From Anaerolineae bacterium (GTDB lineage: Bacteria; Chloroflexota; Anaerolineae; DTLA01): a DNA stretch of 34,121 nt. This document shows positions 1 through 6,870 of this stretch, in pieces (the stretch's first letter is position 1; the number at the start of each line of letters is the position of its first letter). The position numbers and the translations under genes are program-made. A model generated the notes under the pieces. That model saw nothing but the letters and a program-made list of their open reading frames with translations. It made no database searches and was not told the origin of the DNA. The DNA is taken from NCBI GenBank assembly GCA_029907165.1, contig JARYMK010000011.1:1-34121 (forward strand), written 5' to 3'.

Positions 1-1
1 C

Positions 2-58
2 CACACCGGTGACTTCTTCTACTGGTCCTACTTCTTCGGCGGCTTCAAGGGAGAATAA
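2..58 (+). CDS. C-terminal end of an upstream gene, possibly an ABC solute-binding protein (partial)
   Basis: A reading frame open from the window edge ends with TAA at 56-58. It encodes 18 aromatic-rich residues that finish in GGFKGE. Nothing in so short a tail identifies a family. A solute-binding protein is suggested only by position: the next genes are peptide-type ABC permeases, and such operons usually start with the binding protein. The frame is supported by its clean stop just before an intergenic hairpin. The product assignment is inference. Confidence 0.45.
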   Translation, partial: HTGDFFYWSYFFGGFKGE

Positions 59-74
59 CCCTGCCCGTCAACCC

Positions 75-107
75 GACCTCCGAGGCTCCTAGAGAGCCTC
101 GGAGGTC
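75..107 (+). terminator. Strong intercistronic hairpin between the upstream gene and the ABC permease
   Basis: A perfect 14-bp inverted repeat (arms 75-88 and 94-107, 5-nt loop) lies between the stop at 58 and the permease start at 131. Only a short TATAT stretch follows, so it is not a convincing full terminator. A hairpin here commonly acts as a partial terminator or 3'-end stabiliser that gives more binding protein than permease. That role is inferred. Confidence 0.6.
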
Positions 108-130
108 TATATCGGAACCTGGAGGCATGA

Positions 131-1210
131 GTGACACGGTACATTGCACAACGCCTGGTATTACTCATTCCTGTACTGCTGGGCATCCTCGTGATTACGT
201 TTTCCATGCTACGCCTTATCCCCGGGGACCCCGCGCGCATCATGCTGGGTGAACACGCCACCGAGGAATCCATCGCACGGTTCCGCGAGGCCATGGGCCT
301 CAATGACCCCATCCACGTGCAGTTCTGGCGTTACCTTACCAACATCCTCCACGGCGACCTGGGCCGCGCCATCCGCACCAACGAGAAGGTAACGGTGGAA
401 CTCATGCAGCGGCTGCCCGCCACGGTGGAACTCACCTTCGGGGCCATGTTCCTGGCCTGTATCATCGGCATCATCGCGGGCATCATCGCTGCCTACTACC
501 ACAACAGCGTGATAGACCTGGGCACTATGGTTGGGGCGCTCGTCGGCGTGTCCATGCCCGTGTTCTGGCTTGGCCTCATCCTGATGTACATTTTCGGGTT
601 CAAACTCAAGTGGCTGCCGCCGTCGGGTCGCCTGACCGTCGGAGTGGAACTCCAGAGCCTCACGGACTTCTTCCTGGCGGGCGCGGCCGAGAGCACCTGG
701 CAGTACAAACTCAAACCGCTTACTGATTTCCTGTCCAACTTCTACATCCTGACGGCCATTCTGACGGGCAACGGCAAGGCGCTATGGGATGCGCTGAAGC
801 ACCTCGTCCTGCCGTCGCTGGCACTGGGGAGCATTCCGGCAGCCATCATCGCCCGCATGACCCGCTCCAGCCTGCTGGAGGTGCTGGGCGAGGATTACAT
901 CCGCACCGCGCGGGCCAAGGGGCTGAGTGAGCGCGTCGTCCTCTTCGGCCACGCGATGAAGAACGCTTTTCTGCCGGTGATCACCGTCATCGGATTGCAA
1001 TTTGGCTCCCTTCTCGGCGGCGCGATCCTGACCGAGACCATCTTCTCGTGGCCGGGGATGGGGCGGCTGGTGGTGGACCGCATCCTGGCCCGCGACTATC
1101 CGGTGGTGCAGGGCACCGTGCTGGTGATCGCCCTCATCTTCGTCTTCGTCAACCTTCTGGTGGACATCTCATACGCGTACCTGGACCCGCGCATCCGGTA
1201 CGGGAGTTAG
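131..1210 (+). CDS. dppB: DppB-type ABC transporter permease (peptide/nickel family)
   Basis: This is an inner-membrane permease of the DppB/OppB/NikB family, 359 residues against roughly 310-340 usual. The first membrane helix begins almost at the N-terminus, followed by the family signature LIPGDPA. The C-terminal half holds the EAA loop (TARAKGLSE, then LPVITVIG), which docks the ATPase, and the typical FSWPGMG segment. A hydrophilic stretch at about residues 160-220 makes it a little longer than average. The start is GTG at 131, with GGAGG at 121-125 five bases upstream; the ATG at 127 is in another frame. The dppC-type partner follows three bases after the stop. No DppD or DppF ATPase gene follows, so the substrate is unknown and the symbol denotes family only. 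Confidence 0.93.
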   Translation: MTRYIAQRLVLLIPVLLGILVITFSMLRLIPGDPARIMLGEHATEESIARFREAMGLNDPIHVQFWRYLTNILHGDLGRAIRTNEKVTVELMQRLPATVELTFGAMFLACIIGIIAGIIAAYYHNSVIDLGTMVGALVGVSMPVFWLGLILMYIFGFKLKWLPPSGRLTVGVELQSLTDFFLAGAAESTWQYKLKPLTDFLSNFYILTAILTGNGKALWDALKHLVLPSLALGSIPAAIIARMTRSSLLEVLGEDYIRTARAKGLSERVVLFGHAMKNAFLPVITVIGLQFGSLLGGAILTETIFSWPGMGRLVVDRILARDYPVVQGTVLVIALIFVFVNLLVDISYAYLDPRIRYGS

Positions 1211-1213
1211 GCC

Positions 1214-2122
1214 ATGGCCGACAGATCAGACACCATCCCAACCACAACGCCCCGCGCCGCCGGACTACAACTGCCGCCGCAGACGACGCTGTACCTGGAT
1301 GCGCTCCGCCGCCTGTTTCGCAACCGTCTGGCCATCGCCGGCATGGTCATCCTGGGCCTGCTCCTCATCTGCGCCATCTTCGCGGAGCAACTGGCCCCCT
1401 ACGACCCCATTGAGCAGGAACTGTTGTTGCGACGCCAGCCCCCCTCGGCGCAGCACTGGATGGGGATGGATGAGGTGGGGCGCGACATCCTGAGCCGCAT
1501 CATCTTCGGCGCGCGTATTTCGCTCCAGATCGGCGTGGTGTCGGTGTCGTTGGCCATCATCGTCGGGGCATTGCTGGGGGCCGTCGCGGGCTACAAAGGC
1601 GGCTGGGTGGATGACCTCATCATGCGCGTGATGGACATCCTGCTGGCGTTCCCCAGCCTGCTGCTGGCCATCGCCGTGGTCGCCATTCTCGGCCCTGGCC
1701 TGATGAACATGCTATACGCCATCGCCTTCGTGTCTATTCCCGTGTACGCGCGCATCGTGCGGGCGTCGGTGCTGTCGGTGAAAGAGCAGGACTACGTGCT
1801 GGCTGCGCGGGCCGTCGGCGTGCCGCCCATGCGCATCCTGTTCCGCAACGTCCTGCCCAACTGCCTGACGCCCCTCATCGTGCAGGGTACGCTGGGCATC
1901 GCAACGGCCATCCTGGACGCCGCCGGCCTGAGTTTCCTGGGCCTGGGCGCGCGCCCGCCGACGCCTGAATGGGGCGCCATGCTGGGCCAGGGCCGCGGGT
2001 CCGTCTTCACCGCGCCGCACATCGTCATCTTCCCGGGCCTGGCCATCATGCTGACGGTGCTGGGGTTCAACCTGCTGGGCGACGGCCTGCGCGATGCCCT
2101 GGATCCCAGGCTGCGAGTCTAG
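1214..2122 (+). CDS. dppC: DppC-type ABC transporter permease (peptide/nickel family)
   Basis: This is the second permease of the peptide/nickel family (DppC/OppC/NikC), 302 residues, the usual length. It has a cytosolic N-terminus with the family feature of a first helix preceded by RRLFRNRLA, then LAPYDP and a periplasmic GMDEVGRDI motif, and five further helices. The EAA loop (ARAVGVPPMRILFRNVLPN) is near residue 200-220, followed by GLSFLGLGARPPTPEWG, diagnostic of DppC proteins. It pairs with the upstream permease as a heterodimer. The start is ATG at 1214 with a weak GGGAG upstream, so translation is probably coupled to dppB. The next gene belongs to a different permease family. Confidence 0.93.
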   Translation: MADRSDTIPTTTPRAAGLQLPPQTTLYLDALRRLFRNRLAIAGMVILGLLLICAIFAEQLAPYDPIEQELLLRRQPPSAQHWMGMDEVGRDILSRIIFGARISLQIGVVSVSLAIIVGALLGAVAGYKGGWVDDLIMRVMDILLAFPSLLLAIAVVAILGPGLMNMLYAIAFVSIPVYARIVRASVLSVKEQDYVLAARAVGVPPMRILFRNVLPNCLTPLIVQGTLGIATAILDAAGLSFLGLGARPPTPEWGAMLGQGRGSVFTAPHIVIFPGLAIMLTVLGFNLLGDGLRDALDPRLRV

Positions 2123-2150
2123 GCAACTCCGTGAAGAGAGAGGTGCACAA

Positions 2151-2991
2151 GTGCCAGATGTTGAACGACTAGAGAGAACCATAGAAACAAAAGCCGTGGT
2201 GCTCCCAAAGGAGCGCGAACGCTTTGACACGTGGTGGTTCCTGGTCCTCGCCGTCGCGGGCGTGGTGGCCCTGCTGGTCTTCGTCAAGCCCGACCCATTC
2301 CTGCGAATCGTCCTCTTCTTGCGCGACGGTATCGGCGTTACCGTGCGCATCACGGTCATCTCGTTCGCGTTCATCCTCGTCGTTGGCCTCATCGGGGGCT
2401 TGGGGCGGCTGGCGAAGAACTGGCTTATCCATGGCATCGCGTCGCTGTACGTGGAAATTATCCGCGGCATTCCGCTGTTGGTGCAGTTGTTGTTCCTTTA
2501 CTTTGCCTTCCCGCAGGTGCTGGACACCGTCGGGGCGTGGCTGATGAAACTCTCGCCGTCGCTGCACGGGGCAGGCAAGTGGCTCGTGGACGTGAAGCCG
2601 GACCCGTTCGTGATGGCCGTGGCTGGCCTCACCATCTGCTACGGCGCGTACATGTCGGAAATCTACCGCGCGGGCATCCAGAGCATCTCCAAGGGGCAGA
2701 TGGAAGCGGCCCGCTCGCTGGGGATGTCTTACTTCCAGGCCATGCGCTACGTCATCCTACCCCAGGCCGTGCGGGTCATCCTGCCGCCGGTGGGCAACGA
2801 GTTCGTGGCGCTGCTGAAGGACTCGTCGCTGGTATCAGTGGTGGCCGTGTCCGACATGACCCGCCGCGGGCGCGAGTTCATGTCCAGTTCGTTCATGTCG
2901 CTGGAAACCTGGACGATGGTCGCCTTGCTCTACCTGGTCATGACGCTGTTTGCGTCGCGGGTAGTGGCGTACATAGAAAGGAAGACTGCCT

Positions 2992-3002
<11 letters not shown>
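2151..3002 (+). CDS. Polar amino acid ABC transporter permease (HisM/GlnP family)
   Basis: This 283-residue permease belongs to the polar amino acid uptake (PAAT) family. After about 25 hydrophilic residues come the first helix, then [22 protein letters not shown] and the classic EAA loop ([15 protein letters not shown], then ILPQAVR...LPPVGNE), ending in LKDSSLVSV. These together are typical of HisQ/HisM/GlnP proteins. I place the start at GTG 2151, because GAGGTG at 2140-2145 gives a good ribosome site five bases upstream. An in-frame ATG at 2094 would overlap dppC by 29 bases and has no such site. The gene overlaps the ATPase downstream by 11 bases. No PAAT binding protein gene is in the window, so the substrate is unknown. 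Confidence 0.92.
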
Positions 3003-3726
<724 letters not shown>

Positions 3727-3736
3727 GATCTCGCAC

Positions 3737-3765
3737 TTGCAGGTCCGCTGCTCTTGTGGTATGAT
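3737..3765 (+). promoter_or_regulatory. Sigma70-type promoter of the superoxide reductase gene
   Basis: TTGCAG (3737-3742) and TATGAT (3760-3765) are separated by exactly 17 bases. They lie 67 bases upstream of the superoxide reductase start. This indicates that the gene is transcribed separately from the ABC operon ending at 3726. Confidence 0.7.
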
Positions 3766-3832
3766 GGGCTTGCGGAAAACAAAACAAACTCACTCCCAAA
3801 AGGTATCTTTCACACACGCAAGGAGGTGTAGG

Positions 3833-4225
3833 ATGAAACTGGCGGACGTCGTCAAGCAGGCAGACTGGAAGACTGAGAAGCACGTGCCGGTCATTGAGGC
3901 CCCGGCTGCGGTCAAGGCGGGCGAGTTCTTTGATGTAACCGTTACCATCGGCAAGGAGATCGCCCACCCCAATACCACCGAGCACCACATCCGGTGGATC
4001 ACCGTGTACTTCATGCCCCAGGGCGCCAAGTTCCCGTTCCACGTCGGCACCTTTGAGTTCACCGCCCACGGCGAATCCACCGACGGTCCCAACCAGGGCC
4101 CGGTGTACACGCACCACAAGGCCACCTTCGGGATGAAGATCTCCCAGCCCGGCACCATCATCGCCACGTCGTACTGCAACATCCACGGCCTGTGGGAGAA
4201 CGCGCAGGAAATCGCCCTCGCCTAA
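3833..4225 (+). CDS. Superoxide reductase, neelaredoxin type (class II, desulfoferrodoxin family)
   Basis: This 130-residue cytoplasmic enzyme reduces superoxide to hydrogen peroxide without making oxygen, as is usual in anaerobes and microaerophiles. It contains only the catalytic Fe(His)4Cys domain and no desulforedoxin N-domain. All expected ligands and the catalytic Lys are visible: E15-K16-H17 in EKHVP, H45 and H51 in HPNTTEHHI, C115 and H118 in SYCNIHGLW. The closest family pattern I recognise is that of the archaeal and thermophile enzymes of about 124 residues. The start is ATG at 3833, fixed by the perfect AAGGAGGTG at 3820-3828; upstream in-frame codons lie within the leader. It has its own promoter and converges on thioredoxin reductase and ferredoxin, which are plausible electron suppliers (inference). 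Confidence 0.95.
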   Translation: MKLADVVKQADWKTEKHVPVIEAPAAVKAGEFFDVTVTIGKEIAHPNTTEHHIRWITVYFMPQGAKFPFHVGTFEFTAHGESTDGPNQGPVYTHHKATFGMKISQPGTIIATSYCNIHGLWENAQEIALA

Positions 4226-4310
4226 CTGCTGGCGACAAACAAGACGGTCCGCTGTCAAGAAGTATCGTCGTGAAGCGCTGGCGAGGCCACGCGGACAGGC
4301 GGAACGCAAC

Positions 4311-4361
4311 AAAAAGCGGGCGAGGTGTGGGTCCCTGCTCCATCCCACGCCCCGCCCGCTT
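4311..4361 (-). terminator. Intrinsic terminator of the ferredoxin-thioredoxin reductase unit, perhaps bidirectional
   Basis: A long hairpin has arms 4314-4331 and 4344-4361, 17 pairs with one mismatch and one wobble. Read on the minus strand it is followed by TTTTT (complement of 4311-4315), sixteen bases past the trxB stop. On the plus strand only TT follows, so it would terminate the superoxide reductase transcript less well. Confidence 0.8.
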
Positions 4362-4376
4362 GTGCGTCCCGACGCG

Positions 4377-5321
4377 CTACTTGTGCTGGCGCTCCGGATA
4401 CGGCTCGCCCTCCAGTTCCGCCAGGAACCGCTCGGCCTCCATAGCGGCGATGGCCCCGCTTCCCGCTGCCGTAACCACCTGGGCCAATACCCGGCCCTGG
4501 ACGTCGCCCGCTGCGAAGACCCCCGGCACGCTGGTGTGCATGCGCCGGTCGGTGATGATGAACCCGGCCTCGTCCATCTCCACCTGGCCCACGAACAGGT
4601 CGGTCTTGGGCACCTGGCCGATGTACACGAACACCCCATCAACCGGCAGGAGCGATTCCTCACCGGTCTCCACGTTGCGAATCTTCAGGCCGATTACCTT
4701 GTCATCGCCCACCACCTCGGTAACGACGGAATTCCAGATGAATTCCATCTTCTCGTTCTGCTCGGCCCGTTTCTGGGCGCTGGGATTGGCCCGCAGGCGG
4801 TTCCTGCGGTGGATGAGATACACCTTCTTGGCGAAGCGGGTGAGGTATAGCCCCTCCTCCACTGCCGCGTCGCCGCCGCCGACCACAGCCACGACCTTGT
4901 CCCGGTAGAAGAAGCCGTCGCACGTGGCGCAGTAGGACACACCGCGGCCCGTGAATTCCTTCTCGCCGGGCACGTCCAGTTTGCGCGGGGAAACGCCCGT
5001 GCAGATGATCACCGACTTGGCCTCAATCTCGCCGCCGTAGGTTGTGATCTTGAACGGGTGCCGGCTGAAGTCCACCGACGTAACGATATCGTACTCAATC
5101 CGAGCGCCGAATTTCTCGGCTTGGCGCTGAAACAGTTGGGCCAAATCGGGCCCGCTGATGCCGTCCGGGAACCCCGGATAGTTCTCAATTTCGGCGGTGA
5201 GGGCCGCCTGCCCGCCCATGGCATGGCCGGCGATGACCAGCGGGTTGAGCATAGACCTGCCGGCGTAGATGGCGGCGGTCAGCCCCGCAGGCCCCGATCC
5301 GATAATCACAACATTCTCCAT
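4377..5321 (-). CDS. trxB: Thioredoxin reductase (NADPH, low-molecular-weight type)
   Basis: This 314-residue flavoenzyme transfers electrons from NADPH through FAD and a redox-active disulfide to thioredoxin-like proteins. Visible in order: FAD motif GSGPAG (8-13), redox centre CATC (C131, C134), NADPH-domain GGGDAA (148-153), the NADPH-selective arginine patch HRRNRLRA (171-178), and the second FAD motif VPGVFAAGD near residue 275. Length and order are standard. The start is ATG at 5321, with GGGAGG about seven bases upstream. It lies 70 bases downstream of a small ferredoxin gene on the same strand with no terminator between, so the two probably form one unit under the promoter at 5664-5692. 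No thioredoxin gene is in the window. Confidence 0.95.
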   Translation of the reverse strand: MENVVIIGSGPAGLTAAIYAGRSMLNPLVIAGHAMGGQAALTAEIENYPGFPDGISGPDLAQLFQRQAEKFGARIEYDIVTSVDFSRHPFKITTYGGEIEAKSVIICTGVSPRKLDVPGEKEFTGRGVSYCATCDGFFYRDKVVAVVGGGDAAVEEGLYLTRFAKKVYLIHRRNRLRANPSAQKRAEQNEKMEFIWNSVVTEVVGDDKVIGLKIRNVETGEESLLPVDGVFVYIGQVPKTDLFVGQVEMDEAGFIITDRRMHTSVPGVFAAGDVQGRVLAQVVTAAGSGAIAAMEAERFLAELEGEPYPERQHK

Positions 5322-5391
5322 GCAAATCCCTCCCAGGCATATCGTTATCTTGTGCGCCGCTTGACGGGCGCCGTGGGCGTCGCGTCCCTTG

Positions 5392-5631
5392 CTACGACGC
5401 AGTCGCAGGTTCCTGTCTCACGATAGCATCAAACGGACAGGCCGTCAAGCACGCGCCGCACCCATAGCATTTGCTCGGGTCAATGATCGGCGGCTCGCCC
5501 GGGTCAATCTGCACGATGGCCTTGGAACGGCAGACGGCCCGCGCCGCGCACTTGCGGCACGCCCGGCACGCTGCGTCGTCCACACGAGGGACGGCGGTTA
5601 CCTGCGCTTTCGTGAACTCCACGATGCCCAT
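5392..5631 (-). CDS. Small dicluster-type 4Fe-4S ferredoxin with an unusual first cysteine motif
   Basis: This 79-residue protein has eight cysteines in two groups. The second group is a textbook 4Fe-4S site, C55-x2-C58-x2-C61-x3-C65-P. The first is C22-x2-C25-x2-C28-x5-C34, with two extra residues before the last Cys and no following Pro. The first cluster site is therefore altered, though probably still able to bind a cluster. The protein is expected to be a cytosolic one-electron carrier. The start is ATG at 5629-5631, with AGGAG at 5640-5644 seven or so bases upstream. It is the first gene behind a consensus promoter with a palindromic operator and is followed by trxB. The link to superoxide reductase or thioredoxin reduction is inferred from position only. 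Confidence 0.88.
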   Translation of the reverse strand: MGIVEFTKAQVTAVPRVDDAACRACRKCAARAVCRSKAIVQIDPGEPPIIDPSKCYGCGACLTACPFDAIVRQEPATAS

Positions 5632-5648
5632 GTCTTCGCTCCTGTTAT

Positions 5649-5665
5649 ATACCCCTATGGGGTAT
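5649..5665. promoter_or_regulatory. G-tract palindromic operator of CsoR/CstR type over the transcription start
   Basis: A perfect 17-base palindrome, ATACCCC-TAT-GGGGTAT, overlaps the -10 box and the expected start site of the ferredoxin promoter. A-T-A-C4 ... G4-T-A-T operators are characteristic of the CsoR/RcnR/CstR repressor family, which senses copper or persulfide among others. The repressor gene is not in the window, so the ligand is unknown. A redox or sulfur signal would suit the downstream genes (inference). Confidence 0.65.
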
Positions 5666-5692
5666 TATATCGCTTGTGCGCCGTATTGTCAA
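5664..5692 (-). promoter_or_regulatory. Consensus sigma70 promoter of the ferredoxin-trxB unit
   Basis: Read on the minus strand: TTGACA (5692-5687), a 17-base spacer, then TATAAT (5669-5664). Both hexamers and the spacing are exact consensus. The expected start of transcription falls inside the palindrome at 5649-5665, so this strong promoter is probably held off by a repressor. Confidence 0.88.
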
Positions 5693-5743
5693 GTTTGGAT
5701 AGCCCGACGGTTTCGGGCCTGGGGCGACGCGGGGTGTGCGTCC

Positions 5744-5779
5744 CCTTTCCCGTCGGGAGATGGCTAAGGTGGGGGCGGG
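5744..5779. repeat. REP-like element, copy A
   Basis: A run of CCC followed by CGGGAGATGGCTAAGGTG and a G-rich end. It matches copy B at 5846-5885 with several mismatches and small gaps. The CCC...GGGAGA part can form a short hairpin. It resembles the interspersed palindromic units found between genes in many high-GC genomes; copy number elsewhere cannot be seen here. Confidence 0.45.
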
Positions 5780-5845
5780 CGTTTGGATCGCGAAAGCCGC
5801 GAAACGGGCCGGCGTGGGGTGGCGCCGCCGCGCAGGGTCCGCGCT

Positions 5846-5885
5846 CCCTCGCCCGCGTGGGAGAGGCTTAGGGTGAAGGCGGGGC
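5846..5885. repeat. REP-like element, copy B
   Basis: CCCTCGCCCGCG then GGGAGAGGCTTAGGGTGA and a G-rich end, about 100 bases after copy A and in the same orientation. CTCCC/GGGAG arms can pair. It is probably one of a dispersed family; only these two copies are visible in the window. Confidence 0.5.
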
Positions 5886-6044
5886 GGGTGCTGCGCGTAC
5901 ATGGGTGAACACGGGTATTCGCCCTCCCCGCGCGAAAAACAGAGAAAAAGTGAGAAAACTCGCGATCCCATCCGTCTTGGCGCGAAAGATGTGCTCCTCT
6001 GCCAGCGGTGATATGCCATATCCTTGCAATCGCTCTGCACATCC

Positions 6045-6073
6045 TTGCATTTTGCCCCCTATTTGTGTATACG
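6045..6073 (+). promoter_or_regulatory. Candidate promoter of the zinc-ribbon acidic protein
   Basis: TTGCAT (6045-6050) and TATACG (6068-6073) with 17 bases between, 46 bases upstream of the start codon. The -10 box is imperfect, so this is a moderate prediction. Confidence 0.45.
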
Positions 6074-6118
6074 CTAGGTAGGCTTACATGGGATTCACAA
6101 CTTCACGAGGAGATTCTC

Positions 6119-6370
6119 ATGATTCAAGAATGGGAGTGCTTGGAATGCGGCTACATTGATGACGGCCCCCGGCCCCCTGCCCGGTGCCCGGAATGCGGCG
6201 CGCCGCGCCACCGATTCCAGCGCCTAGACATCCTTGACGAGGAAGAAGAAGACGAAGCCCTTGACCTTCTGGATGACTACGACGAACTGGATGAGGAGGA
6301 TGAGGACATCTGGGACGAGGAAGAGGAGGACGAGGACTTCTTTGACGACGAGGACGACGAAGACTTCTAG
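6119..6370 (+). CDS. Small rubredoxin-like zinc-ribbon protein with a very acidic C-terminal tail
   Basis: The protein has 83 residues. Residues 5-29 form a compact metal-binding knuckle pair, C7-x2-C10 ... C23-x2-C26, with the sequence style of the rubredoxin-like domain at the end of rubrerythrins (ECLECGY ... CPECGAP). It could bind Zn or Fe. From residue 37 to the end the chain is almost wholly Asp and Glu with a few aromatics, and is probably disordered. The start is ATG at 6119, with GAGGAG at 6107-6112; an in-frame ATG at 6008 would add an implausible N-terminus. An intrinsic terminator follows directly. I do not know the function. A partner-binding or redox-carrier role is possible, and the acidic tail suggests contact with a basic partner. 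Confidence 0.82.
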   Translation: MIQEWECLECGYIDDGPRPPARCPECGAPRHRFQRLDILDEEEEDEALDLLDDYDELDEEDEDIWDEEEEDEDFFDDEDDEDF

Positions 6371-6393
6371 CCCCGTCTTGTCTACATTTCACG

Positions 6394-6430
6394 CCGCGCC
6401 TGACCTGCGTCGGGCGCGGTTTTGTGTTTT
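6394..6430 (+). terminator. Intrinsic terminator after the zinc-ribbon gene
   Basis: A 10-bp stem with one wobble pair (arms 6394-6403 and 6410-6419, 6-base loop) is followed by TTTT, GTG, TTTT to 6430. It lies 24 bases past the stop codon at 6370 and separates this gene from the CoA-binding gene. Confidence 0.85.
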
Positions 6431-6442
6431 CGCCGCCCTCTA

Positions 6443-6451
6443 TGCTATACT
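6443..6451 (+). promoter_or_regulatory. Extended -10 promoter close to the CoA-binding gene start
   Basis: TGCTATACT (TATACT at 6446-6451) is an extended -10 box. A weak TTGTGT at 6422-6427 could serve as -35 with an 18-base spacer. Transcription would begin about seven bases downstream, at or next to the ATG at 6458, giving a leaderless or nearly leaderless message. The same nine bases occur before the ROK kinase gene. Confidence 0.55.
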
Positions 6452-6457
6452 CCGGTC

Positions 6458-6868
6458 ATGAACGAGCCCGAAGTCATCCAGCAAATCCTGCAACAGGCCA
6501 AGACCATCGCTGTCGTGGGTCTCTCGGCCAACCCCGACAAGACCAGCCATCATGTGGCGGCCTTCCTCCAGTCAAAGGGTTACCGCATCATCCCGGTCAA
6601 CCCGACCGTGGAAGGCCAGATTCTGGGCGAGAAGGTGTATCCTAGCCTGCAGGCCATTCCGGAGCCGTTTGACGTGGTGGACGTCTTCCGCCGGGCCGAG
6701 GATGTACCTGCCGTCGTGGACGATGCCGTCGCTGCCGGAGCGAAAGTCCTCTGGATTCAACTCGGCATCGTCAACGAGGAGGCCGCAGCCCGCGCCCAGG
6801 CCGCCGGCATGACGGTGGTCATGGACCGCTGCATGATGGCCGAATACAAAAAGCGCTGGGGATCCTAA
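6458..6868 (+). CDS. CoA-binding Rossmann-fold protein (CoA_binding_2/YccU family)
   Basis: This 136-residue single-domain cytoplasmic protein has the nucleotide-binding turn VGLSANPDKTSHHVAAFL, followed by GYRIIPVNP, VYPSLQAIPEPFDVVDVFR and KVLWIQLGI...GMTVVMDRC near the end. These are the conserved blocks of the stand-alone CoA-binding family related to the N-domain of succinyl-CoA synthetase alpha. Its cellular job is not well established. The ATG at 6458 is chosen because the protein begins here in the family. No ribosome site precedes it and the -10 box is only six bases upstream, so leaderless translation is likely. The carboxypeptidase gene begins two bases after its stop. Confidence 0.9.
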   Translation: MNEPEVIQQILQQAKTIAVVGLSANPDKTSHHVAAFLQSKGYRIIPVNPTVEGQILGEKVYPSLQAIPEPFDVVDVFRRAEDVPAVVDDAVAAGAKVLWIQLGIVNEEAAARAQAAGMTVVMDRCMMAEYKKRWGS

Positions 6869-6870
6869 CG

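Larger units (their letters stand above)
5693..6118. other. Gene-free stretch with REP-like elements and the leader of the zinc-ribbon gene
   Basis: I see no credible gene here. Short frames lack ribosome sites and family signatures. The stretch holds a small inverted repeat (GCCCGA/TCGGGC, 5702-5718) just outside the ferredoxin promoter, two related REP-like elements, an A-rich patch near 5938-5960, and a possible promoter at 6045-6073. Confidence 0.6.

Noticed and set aside
2094-2150. Upstream ATG for the amino-acid permease at 2094
   Set aside because: It would overlap dppC without a ribosome site; GTG at 2151 has GAGGTG five bases upstream.
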